A DNA stretch of 64,000 nucleotides from JAPSGM01 sp963777045 (GTDB lineage Bacteria > Chloroflexota > Limnocylindria > QHBO01): the NCBI GenBank assembly GCA_963777045.1, contig CAVZPD010000015.1, positions 62,001-126,000 of the forward strand, written 5' to 3'. Shown piece by piece: positions 57,715 to 64,000 of the stretch; within the stretch, counting starts at the first letter, position 1, and each line of letters opens with the position of its first letter. The position numbers and the translations under genes were made by a program. The notes below the pieces were generated by a model. That model searched no databases and had not been told where the DNA came from. It saw nothing but the letters and a program-made list of their open reading frames with translations.

Positions 57715-58143
57715 TCACCCGAATGACCAGTCCTCACCGTCCCAGCTGGCGTGGACCAGCTCGCCACCCGCGTCCCGCCCGAAGACGTCCAGGCGATCGG
57801 CTCCCCAGGAGCAGGCCGCTGGGTCGGAGGCCAGCCGGACCTCCAGCTGCTCCCATGGCTGCCAGCCGGCCGGCTCGTACCAGCAGTGCCAGAGGCGGCC
57901 GTCGCGCCCTCGCGCGAACAGGTCGATCCGCTCCGCGCCCCAGGAGCAGGCCGCTGGGTTGCCCGTCAGTTCCCCGCCGAGCGACTCCCACGCGTGCCAC
58001 GCCTCGCCATCCCAGTAGCGGTTCCACAGCTCGCCGTCGGGGAAGATGCAGAACACCTGCATCTCGTTGGCTGCCCAGGTCGTGACCGCCGGAGCCGATG
58101 CCGGCGTGCCACCAAGGTGCTCCCATCGGTCCATGCCGTGCAT
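57715..58143 (-). CDS. PLL-like (DUF346-type) lectin propeller fragment
   Basis: 142 residues made of three repeats of about 45: MDRWEHLGG...VTTWAANEMQVFC, HAWESLGG...CSWGAERIDLFARG and QPWEQLEVR...CSWGADRLDVFGRD. Each has a W-x-x-W-E-x-L start and a SWG-x-x-R-x-D-x-F core, as in the fucose-binding PLL/DUF346 seven-bladed propeller. Three blades cannot close a propeller, so it must oligomerise or be a remnant. There is no signal peptide. ATG 58143 is the first start; the frame stays open about 27 codons further up without another good start. Confidence 0.72.
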   Translation of the reverse strand: MHGMDRWEHLGGTPASAPAVTTWAANEMQVFCIFPDGELWNRYWDGEAWHAWESLGGELTGNPAACSWGAERIDLFARGRDGRLWHCWYEPAGWQPWEQLEVRLASDPAACSWGADRLDVFGRDAGGELVHASWDGEDWSFG

Positions 58144-58399
58144 GATCCACGTTCCGTCCAGTACGCGCAGATCGATACGCGGGTGGAGCGGCCGAGGCGT
58201 CCGCGGCGATAGATCGCCGGTTCAGCACCCGTCGGTCGGCTCGGGCTCCAGTCTGGTCGATAGATCGGTGCAGGAACGTGCTCGCCGGGTCCGCCGGGCG
58301 CCTCTCGTGCTCCGCCTGTACCGATAGAACGCGCACTGCCGTGCCCGGGACCGCATTCGGGCTCCGTTCGTGAGATCTATCGTCGACGACCTCGGCGCA

Positions 58400-58405
58400 T
58401 ACTTT
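58400..58405 (+). promoter_or_regulatory. -10 box of the tryptophanase-family gene
   Basis: TACTTT, 5 nt before ATG 58411. Confidence 0.45.
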
Positions 58406-58410
58406 CGGGC

Positions 58411-59796
58411 ATGGACCGATGGACGACGATCATCGAGCCGCACCGGATCAAGAGCGTCGAGCCGATCCGGATGACGACCGTGGAGGAGCGCGAGGGCCAC
58501 CTGCGCGCAGCGGGCTACAACCTCTTCAACCTGCACGCGGCGGACGTCCTGATCGACTTGCTCACCGACTCCGGCACCGGTGCCATGAGCGCCGAGCAGT
58601 GGGCCGGGATCCAGCGTGGCGACGAGAGCTATGCCGGCTCGCCATCGTGGTTCCGCTTCCTGTCCGCGGTCCAGGAGCTCTTCCCGTTCAAGCACGTGAT
58701 CCCCACCCACCAGGGACGGGCGGCTGAGCGGATCCTGTTCAGCGTGGTGGGTGGTCCGGGAAAGGTCATCCCGTCGAACACGCACTTCGACACGACGCGC
58801 GCCAACATCGAGCACACCGGCGCCGAGGCGGTCGACCTGGTGATCGAGGAGGGACGCCACCCATCGGTCATCCACCCGTTCAAGGGCAACATGGACACCG
58901 ATGCGCTCGACGCCTTCATCCGGGAGCACGGCGCGGAGAACGTGCCGCTGGTGATGATGACGGTCACCAACAACTCCGGCGGCGGCCAGCCGGTCAGCCT
59001 CGCCAACCTGCGGGCCGTGCGCGGGGTCTGCGACCGATACGCGCTGCCGCTCTTCCTCGACGCCTGCCGCTTCGCCGAGAACGCCTGGTTCATCAAGCAG
59101 CGCGAGGATGGCTACGCCGATGCCGCCATCGGCGACATCGTGCGCGAGATGGCGTCGCTGGCGGATGGCATGACGATGTCCGCCAAGAAGGACGGGATCG
59201 CCAACATCGGTGGCTGGTTGGCCATGAACGACGAAGCCTGGGCGGAGCAGGCGCGCAACCTGGAGATCCTGACCGAGGGCTTTCCGACCTACGGCGGCCT
59301 GGCGGGTCGCGACCTGGAGGCCATCGCGCAGGGGCTGCGCGAGGTGATCAGCGACGACTACCTGCACTACCGGATCCGCTCCACCGCGTACCTGGGGGAG
59401 GCACTGGTCGAGGCCGGGATCCCGTGCGTCCAGCCCATCGGCGGGCATGCCGTCTACATCGATGCCGGGTCGCTCCTCCCGCACATCCCGCCGCTGCAGT
59501 ACCCCGGGCAGTCGCTGGCGGTGGCGCTCTACCGGGAGGGCGGGATCCGCGGCTGCGAGATCGGCAGCGTCATGTTCGGCATGCACCCCGACGGCAACGA
59601 GCAGCCGGCCGCCATGGAGCTCGTCCGGCTGGCGATCCCGCGGCGGGTCTACACCCAGTCGCACATCGACTACGTGATCGAGGTGGCCCGATGGGTGGGC
59701 GACCGGGCTTCCGAGCTGCCCGGCTACCGGATCACCGAACAGCCGGCGCAGCTGCGCCACTTCACCGCCCGTTTCGAGCCGATCACGAGCCCCTAA
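58411..59796 (+). CDS. Tryptophanase/tyrosine phenol-lyase family enzyme
   Basis: 461 residues, the usual family length. PLP-dependent beta-elimination of tryptophan (to indole) or tyrosine (to phenol), pyruvate and ammonia. Landmarks: EPHRIKSVEPIRMTTVEERE at the start, VIPTHQGRAAERILF, GKVIPSNTHFDTTRANIEH, VTNNSGGGQPVSLANLR, the Asp contact PLFLDACRFAENAWFIK and the Schiff-base Lys in TMSAKKDGIANIGG. The segment after Lys is between the two types, so the substrate is not assigned. TACTTT is 5 nt before ATG 58411. The zinc-ribbon gene starts 9 bp after the stop, with its -10 box overlapping the stop codon. Confidence 0.88.
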   Translation: MDRWTTIIEPHRIKSVEPIRMTTVEEREGHLRAAGYNLFNLHAADVLIDLLTDSGTGAMSAEQWAGIQRGDESYAGSPSWFRFLSAVQELFPFKHVIPTHQGRAAERILFSVVGGPGKVIPSNTHFDTTRANIEHTGAEAVDLVIEEGRHPSVIHPFKGNMDTDALDAFIREHGAENVPLVMMTVTNNSGGGQPVSLANLRAVRGVCDRYALPLFLDACRFAENAWFIKQREDGYADAAIGDIVREMASLADGMTMSAKKDGIANIGGWLAMNDEAWAEQARNLEILTEGFPTYGGLAGRDLEAIAQGLREVISDDYLHYRIRSTAYLGEALVEAGIPCVQPIGGHAVYIDAGSLLPHIPPLQYPGQSLAVALYREGGIRGCEIGSVMFGMHPDGNEQPAAMELVRLAIPRRVYTQSHIDYVIEVARWVGDRASELPGYRITEQPAQLRHFTARFEPITSP

Positions 59797-59799
59797 ACT
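59794..59799 (+). promoter_or_regulatory. -10 box of the small zinc-ribbon gene, overlapping a stop codon
   Basis: TAAACT; its first three bases are the TAA stop of the tryptophanase-family gene. 6 nt before ATG 59806. Confidence 0.45.
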
Positions 59800-59805
59800 G
59801 ACGCG

Positions 59806-60024
59806 ATGGAAGAACGCTGCGAGCGCTGCGGACAGGACGTCGCCATTGGCTCACCGCTCTTCGCCGGCCGGGTAAAGCTCATCAGCGAGGACGATCCCGG
59901 CGTTGCCTTCATCTGCCTGGACTGCCGACGTGACGATCCACTGCACGACGCGCAGGGGAATCCGCTGAGCGAGGAACAGCTGGCAGGCATGAAGTACGTC
60001 GTCGGACGAGGGGGCCACGACTAG
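59806..60024 (+). CDS. Small zinc-ribbon protein
   Basis: 72 residues. Two CxxC pairs, CERCGQDV and FICLDCRRDD, frame a small zinc ribbon of the kind found in many short proteins of unknown role. The middle is acidic (LISEDDPGVA) and the C-terminus is basic-glycine (VVGRGGHD). ATG 59806 is 6 nt behind a TAAACT box, so it has its own leaderless message although it directly follows the tryptophanase-family gene. No function can be named. Confidence 0.65.
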   Translation: MEERCERCGQDVAIGSPLFAGRVKLISEDDPGVAFICLDCRRDDPLHDAQGNPLSEEQLAGMKYVVGRGGHD

Positions 60025-60061
60025 GGCCCCAAGGCACGGCTTTGGGATCGGCCCGGGCTGG

Positions 60062-60067
60062 TAGGCT
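60062..60067 (+). promoter_or_regulatory. -10 box of the MFS exporter
   Basis: TAGGCT, 7 nt before GTG 60075. Confidence 0.45.
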
Positions 60068-60074
60068 TCGCGCG

Positions 60075-61652
60075 GTGAGTCGGCGAACCTGGACGCTCAT
60101 CGCGGTCGTGCTCGGGTCTGGCATCGTCTTCCTCGACTCGACCATCGTCAACGTGGCGCTGCGCGCCATCGGCGACCAGTTGCCGGTGAGCTGGTTCGGC
60201 GTCCTGGAAGGCCAGTCGTACATCGTCAACGGCTACCTCCTCACGCTCTCGGCGCTCCTGATCCTGGCCGGCGCACTGGCGGACCGATACGGCCGCCGGC
60301 GCATGTTCATCATCGGCCTCACCGGCTTCGGCGCCTCCTCGCTGGTCTGCGGGCTCTCGCCGACCATGGAGCTGCTGATCGGCGCGCGGCTGGTGCAGGG
60401 CGCCTTCGGTGCCCTGCTCGTTCCGACCTCGCTGGCGCTGATCAACGCCAACTTCGAGGGCGAGGAGCGCGGACGAGCCTTCGGCGTCTGGGCCGCGGCG
60501 ACCAGCGCGCTGACCGTCCTGGGCCCACCCATCGGTGGATTCCTGGTCGACAACCTCGGCTGGGAGGTGGCGTTCCTGGTGAACGTGCCCCTCTGCGCGC
60601 TGGGTGTCGTGATCGCCATCACTCGCCTCGAGGAGAGCACGAACGCGGAGGCGTCCGATCGATTCGACTGGCTCGGGGCCGCCGCCGTCGCGCTCGCCGT
60701 CGGCGGGCTGGCCTATGGCGCGATCCGCGGCCAGGAGCAGCAGTGGCAGGACGTGAGCGCCTGGATCGCGCTGGCGGTCGGCGCCATCGCCACCGCCGGG
60801 CTGGTGCCGCTGATGGTCTACCGGCGCAACGTCCTCGTGCCGCCGTCGCTCTTTGGCTCGCGCAACTTCAGCATCACCAACGTCTCGACGCTGCTCATCT
60901 ACGGCGCGCTCTACATGTACTCGTACTTCCAGGCGATCTTCGTCCAGCAGGCGCTTGGCTACACGGCCACCGGTGCCGGCCTGGTGGGGCTTCCCATCGG
61001 CGTCCTGCTGGCGCTGCTCTCCACGCGCGTCGGCGCGCTGGCCGCTCGCTACGGTCCGCGCCGCTTCATGGCCGTCGGCCCGGCCATCATGGCCCTGGGC
61101 CTGCTCTGGTACGTGCGACTGCCGGCCAGCAGCACCGGCTGGGAGGCGCGGTTCTCCGAGCCGGCGACACTCATTCCGCCGGCCAGCTACCTGATCGACT
61201 TCCTGCCCGCCGTCCTCCTCTTCGCCGTGGGGATCGCGATCCTGGTGGCGCCGCTGACCACCGCGTTGATGACGTCGGTGCCCGTCGGCAACTCAGGACT
61301 CGCCTCTGCAATCAACAACGCGATCAGCCGCATCGGTCCGGTCCTGGCCAGCGCCGTCGTCTTCATCGCCGTGTCGGCCGCGTTCTACGGTGGCATCGAT
61401 GCGCGCCTGCCGGGGATCGACACCTCGTCTCCGCAGGTCCGGGAGGAGCTCCGACCGCTGCGAATCCCCGACGACGCGAGCCAGGAGCAGGGGCAGGCCG
61501 CGCTCGAAGCCTCGACCGATGCCTTCCGCCTGGCCATGCTCATCGCCGCCGCGCTCTGCGGGGCGGGAGCGGTCGTCAACTGGTTCGGGATCAAGGACGA
61601 GGAAGCCGACGCTCCGGAGCCGGGCCAGGGTCAGGTGACCGCGGCGGCCTGA
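60075..61652 (+). CDS. MFS drug exporter, DHA2 (EmrB/QacA) family, 14 helices
   Basis: 525 residues with about fourteen membrane helices. Family motifs: FLDSTIVNVALRAIG (helix 1, motif D1), GALADRYGRRRMFIIGL (motif A) and SALTVLGPPIGGFLVD (motif C). Proton-driven export of drugs or metabolites is typical. GTG 60075 is chosen over the upstream ATG 60042 because TAGGCT lies between them, 7 nt before GTG. It is convergent with the Eis-like gene. The C-terminal tail is Glu/Asp/Gln-rich and soluble. Confidence 0.88.
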   Translation: MSRRTWTLIAVVLGSGIVFLDSTIVNVALRAIGDQLPVSWFGVLEGQSYIVNGYLLTLSALLILAGALADRYGRRRMFIIGLTGFGASSLVCGLSPTMELLIGARLVQGAFGALLVPTSLALINANFEGEERGRAFGVWAAATSALTVLGPPIGGFLVDNLGWEVAFLVNVPLCALGVVIAITRLEESTNAEASDRFDWLGAAAVALAVGGLAYGAIRGQEQQWQDVSAWIALAVGAIATAGLVPLMVYRRNVLVPPSLFGSRNFSITNVSTLLIYGALYMYSYFQAIFVQQALGYTATGAGLVGLPIGVLLALLSTRVGALAARYGPRRFMAVGPAIMALGLLWYVRLPASSTGWEARFSEPATLIPPASYLIDFLPAVLLFAVGIAILVAPLTTALMTSVPVGNSGLASAINNAISRIGPVLASAVVFIAVSAAFYGGIDARLPGIDTSSPQVREELRPLRIPDDASQEQGQAALEASTDAFRLAMLIAAALCGAGAVVNWFGIKDEEADAPEPGQGQVTAAA

Positions 61653-61665
61653 GGCGGGACGTCGG

Positions 61666-62883
61666 TCAGAAGATCGCCGGACACCATGGGGCAAGCGGCG
61701 TTCGCAGCATGGCGTCGACCCGATCCGCGGCTCCCGACGTCAGCTCGCTCACGCGGCCGGCGCCCAGGAGCTGCGCCATGCCGACCCCGCCCAGATAGGC
61801 GGCGCCGAGATCGCGGATGTCGAGCGCCAGGTCCGCGGCGCCCGTGGTGGCCGTGACGCGCGCGCGGCCGCCCTCCGTGACGACCTCCCAGCGGCCCGCG
61901 TTCCAGGAGCAGGCATCGTCGTGCACCTCGAGCACGACCCTGTCGCTGGACGCCCAGCTGCGACCCTCGAGCGCGCCGACCAGGTCGACCACGCGCAGCC
62001 ACAGCCCGTCGCCCATGCTCCATCCGAGGCGGCGCGGCTCCGCCAGCAGCAGCAGCAGCGGGTGGTCCAGCGGGAGATTGCGGCCGCGCACCGTGGCGAC
62101 GAGATCGATCTCGAAGAGGTAGCGCCAGAGCTCGCGGGTCGCGACCGGGGTCGCCGCGATGGCCTCGTTCACCTCCAGCACGTACTTCGGCCCGCGCCCG
62201 TCCCACTCCGGATAGAGGCGATAGCGCGCGTAGCCGTCCGCGGTGCCGTCGGTCTCGTGGAGGACGTAGCTGGCGGGGCTGCCACCGTCGCGGGCGTGCT
62301 CCGGGTCGTGGAAGAACTCGGCCCGCCACCAGGCGTCGGGCCGATCGAACCCGCCGGCGCGCATCGGCCGCACGCGCTCGAAGATCGGCGGAAAGGTGCG
62401 GGCGGCCTCTGCGGCGTCGACGAGCCGCAGGCTGCCCGTCGGCTCGGCCTGGTCCCGGAAGGCGGCGCGGGCGCGCTCCATCTCGAAGCGTGCCGACAGC
62501 GTCGCCATGCCGTAGCCGAAGCGCTGGTAGATCGCGCCCTCGGATGCCCAGAGGCCGGCGAGCGGCTCATGGCGCCGGTGGATCGCGTCCAGCTGCTGGC
62601 GCATCATCTCGCGCAGCACGCCGCGGCGCCGATGCGTGGGGTGGACGGCCACCATGGTCACCCCGGCCATGGGCAGCTCGCCGCCCGGCACGGTGACCTG
62701 CATGCTGAAAATGCCGGCGGTCCCGACCAGGCGCTCGCCGTCGTACGCGCCGATGGCGCGGTCGAGCTCAATGAGCGGCTCGAAGACGTTGAAGTCCTCT
62801 TCCCGTGGCGTGAAGGCGAAGGGGACCTCCACGCCCTCGAAGAATGTCCGCGCGTCACCCTCGTACGGCCGGACGTCGATCAC
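61666..62883 (-). CDS. Eis-like GNAT acetyltransferase with sterol-carrier-type C-terminus
   Basis: 405 residues. The first GNAT unit has the acetyl-CoA motif VAVHPTHRRRGVLREMM followed by LAGLWASEGAIYQRFGYGMA, the Eis signature. A second, degenerate GNAT unit and an SCP2-like C-terminal domain (ADLALDIRDLGAAYLGG) complete the Eis layout. The C-terminal carboxylate, ending LAPWCPAIF, is used for catalysis in the family. Mycobacterial Eis acetylates aminoglycosides at several amines; the natural substrate here is unknown. GTG 62883 is 6 nt behind CATAAT. It faces the MpaB-type gene across a 55-bp promoter region. Confidence 0.88.
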   Translation of the reverse strand: MIDVRPYEGDARTFFEGVEVPFAFTPREEDFNVFEPLIELDRAIGAYDGERLVGTAGIFSMQVTVPGGELPMAGVTMVAVHPTHRRRGVLREMMRQQLDAIHRRHEPLAGLWASEGAIYQRFGYGMATLSARFEMERARAAFRDQAEPTGSLRLVDAAEAARTFPPIFERVRPMRAGGFDRPDAWWRAEFFHDPEHARDGGSPASYVLHETDGTADGYARYRLYPEWDGRGPKYVLEVNEAIAATPVATRELWRYLFEIDLVATVRGRNLPLDHPLLLLLAEPRRLGWSMGDGLWLRVVDLVGALEGRSWASSDRVVLEVHDDACSWNAGRWEVVTEGGRARVTATTGAADLALDIRDLGAAYLGGVGMAQLLGAGRVSELTSGAADRVDAMLRTPLAPWCPAIF

Positions 62884-62889
62884 CGCAGC

Positions 62890-62932
62890 ATTATGCAGGT
62901 CACCGGGCGCCGGCCAGATGCTGCGCTAGCAT
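62890..62932. promoter_or_regulatory. Divergent leaderless promoters of the Eis-like and MpaB-type genes
   Basis: CATAAT on minus (62890-62895) is 6 nt before GTG 62883; TAGCAT on plus (62927-62932) is 6 nt before ATG 62939. Confidence 0.5.
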
Positions 62933-62938
62933 CGGTCC

Positions 62939-63772
62939 ATGGTTGAGGCAGGTGGAGTCCCCAACGGCGATCCGGGACTCTTCGGTCCCGGCAGCATGTC
63001 GTGGCGCATCGATCGCGAGGCGTTGGTGCTTGCGGGCGGCACCTGCGCCCTGCTGATGCAGCTGGCACACCCCTCCGTCGCCGCCGGTGTGGCGCAGCAC
63101 TCCGACTTCCGAGCCGATCCGTTCGCTCGCCTGCGGCGGACGCTCACTGCCAGCTACGCCATCGTCTTCGGCACGACCCGCCGAGCAGAGGGATCTCTGG
63201 CCCGCATGAACGCCATCCATGCGGCCGTCCGAGGCGCCGTGCCGGAGACGGGCGCCGGCTACCACGCGCTCGAACCCGACCTGCTGCTGTGGGTCCACGC
63301 CACCCTGGTGGACACCGCCATCCGCCTCTACCACCGCTACGTGGCGCCGCTTCGCCCGGAGGAGGCGCAGGCGTACTACGCGGAGTCGCGCCTCATCGCC
63401 ATGCGCCTCGGGACCCCGCCACGCGCAGTACCCGAGACGCTCGACGAGCTCCGCTCGTGGATGGCGCGCCTCATCGCCGAGGGGACCGTCGGGGTATCCC
63501 CGACGGCGCGTTCGCTGGCGCCGTCGGTGCTCTATCCCACCCGTGTGCCACCACGCTTCGTCTGGGACGCGGCACACCTCATCTCGGTCTCCGTGATGCC
63601 GCCGCCCATCCGCCGCGGTTATGGCATCAGCTGGTCCGCGTCGCGCAGCCGCGCCATGGATCGCGTGGCCTTCGCCTCGCGGAGGCTCCTGCCCCTGCTG
63701 CCCGGCTTCCTGCGCGAGATGCCCCAGGCGCGCTCCGCCGAACGGCGGCTGGTGCTCCGAGGCAGTCCGTGA
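62939..63772 (+). CDS. MpaB/DUF2236-family oxygenase-like protein
   Basis: 277 residues of the oxygenase MpaB family, whose known members are heme-b proteins such as latex-clearing protein. The mainly helical chain includes LLMQLAHPSVAAGVAQHSDF, LRRTLTASYAIVFGTTRR, YHALEPDLLLWVHATLVDTA and LYHRYVAPL. Conserved histidines (QLAHPS, WVHATLV) are candidates for heme binding. ATG 62939 is 6 nt behind TAGCAT. No substrate can be deduced. Confidence 0.83.
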   Translation: MVEAGGVPNGDPGLFGPGSMSWRIDREALVLAGGTCALLMQLAHPSVAAGVAQHSDFRADPFARLRRTLTASYAIVFGTTRRAEGSLARMNAIHAAVRGAVPETGAGYHALEPDLLLWVHATLVDTAIRLYHRYVAPLRPEEAQAYYAESRLIAMRLGTPPRAVPETLDELRSWMARLIAEGTVGVSPTARSLAPSVLYPTRVPPRFVWDAAHLISVSVMPPPIRRGYGISWSASRSRAMDRVAFASRRLLPLLPGFLREMPQARSAERRLVLRGSP

Positions 63773-63791
63773 CGCGGTCCAGCGGCCTCGG

Positions 63792-63797
63792 TATCAT
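63792..63797 (+). promoter_or_regulatory. -10 box of ctaA
   Basis: TATCAT, 54 nt before TTG 63852. Confidence 0.35.
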
Positions 63798-63851
63798 GCC
63801 CCTGCCCGCTGCGCAGCCCGACGCATTGCGCCCCGTGCCCGGAGGATCCTG

Positions 63852-64000
63852 TTGAGCCGATTCGCCCGCCTGGCCGTCGCTGCCACGATCGCGACCTACG
63901 TCCTGATCGTGGTGGGCGGGCTCGTGCGCGCCACCGACTCCGGCCTGGCCTGCCCCGACTGGCCGGGCTGCTTCGCCTTCAACGACTGGATCCCGGCGGC
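63852..64000 (+). CDS. ctaA: Heme A synthase / protoheme IX modification protein (start only)
   Basis: Only 49 residues are inside the window. They read LSRFARLAVAATIATYVLIV, then GGLVRATDSGLACPDWPGC, the first membrane helix and the conserved loop of CtaA/COX15, the enzyme that oxidises heme O to heme A for cytochrome oxidase. The Cys pair ACPDWPGC is the loop disulfide seen in bacterial CtaA. TTG 63852 is chosen because GGAGG lies 6 nt upstream and no in-frame ATG or GTG is nearby. The gene continues past the right edge. Confidence 0.85.
   Translation, partial: MSRFARLAVAATIATYVLIVVGGLVRATDSGLACPDWPGCFAFNDWIPA

Overview
The window is GC-rich bacterial DNA with short intergenic gaps, many GTG and TTG starts, and stop-start overlaps of the ATGA/GTGA type. 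No rRNA or ribosomal protein gene is present to fix the taxon. The cysteine-containing SLH-like repeats, an F420-type oxidoreductase, the Eis-like acetyltransferase and the pervasive leaderless genes fit a monoderm, high-GC soil or water bacterium. A Chloroflexota lineage of the Limnocylindria type is the best guess, with Actinomycetota the main alternative; this is inference only. There is no phage, insertion sequence or CRISPR array.

Region 1-10119 is a cell-surface polysaccharide locus. It holds two Wzx-type flippases, two O-antigen ligase/polymerase-like proteins, UDP-GlcNAc 2-epimerase (makes UDP-ManNAc), a double glycosyltransferase, a CsaB-type polysaccharide pyruvyl transferase, and an embedded inorganic pyrophosphatase. 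Region 10257-16430 follows with five consecutive secreted proteins carrying SLH-like repeats: a glucose/sorbosone dehydrogenase-like, a lysyl oxidase-like and a metzincin-like protein, each with three repeats, and two small single-repeat proteins. Because CsaB-type pyruvylation of ManNAc-containing wall polymers is what SLH domains bind in Firmicutes, the two blocks read as one surface-display system: polymer synthesis, pyruvyl tagging and the proteins that dock on it.

Region 16518-31894 is mixed: serA (frameshifted), a 104-bp triple repeat, an orphan ribbon-helix-helix protein, an MBL-fold/FAD-monooxygenase pair, a PIG-V-like mannosyltransferase, tRNA-Pro(CGG), a secreted trypsin-like protease, an RnfD-like membrane protein with an AhpD-like partner, a response regulator, cspA, a membrane adenylate cyclase, an acetyltransferase and a secreted protein with a possible caspase-like His/Cys pair. 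Region 31895-43060 has the pantothenate genes (panB, panC, DUF2520), an AlkZ/YcaQ-like glycosylase, a zinc-finger/HtrA pair facing an HxlR regulator with a palindromic operator, a second adenylate cyclase, DUF6220 membrane proteins and a NarL-type two-component system.

Region 43117-45352 is a nickel-like module (NiCoT transporter, Fur/Nur-type regulator, ureohydrolase). Region 45481-53992 has a GlsB/YeaQ-type protein, a large secreted ExeM/NucH nuclease, a lamin-tail-domain protein and an ABC-2 exporter. Region 54436-64000 has an LLM-UbiA fusion, a CPBP protease, DUF427, a PLL-like lectin fragment, a tryptophanase-family lyase, an MFS exporter, an Eis-like acetyltransferase, an MpaB-type oxygenase and the start of ctaA.

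Two properties run through the whole window. First, about two dozen genes have a TAnnnT-type -10 box only 4-10 nt before the start codon, implying leaderless mRNAs. Second, at least five genes are broken by apparent single-base indels (near 2430, 11820, 16285, 17565 and 39030), so the sequence either carries errors or real frameshifts.
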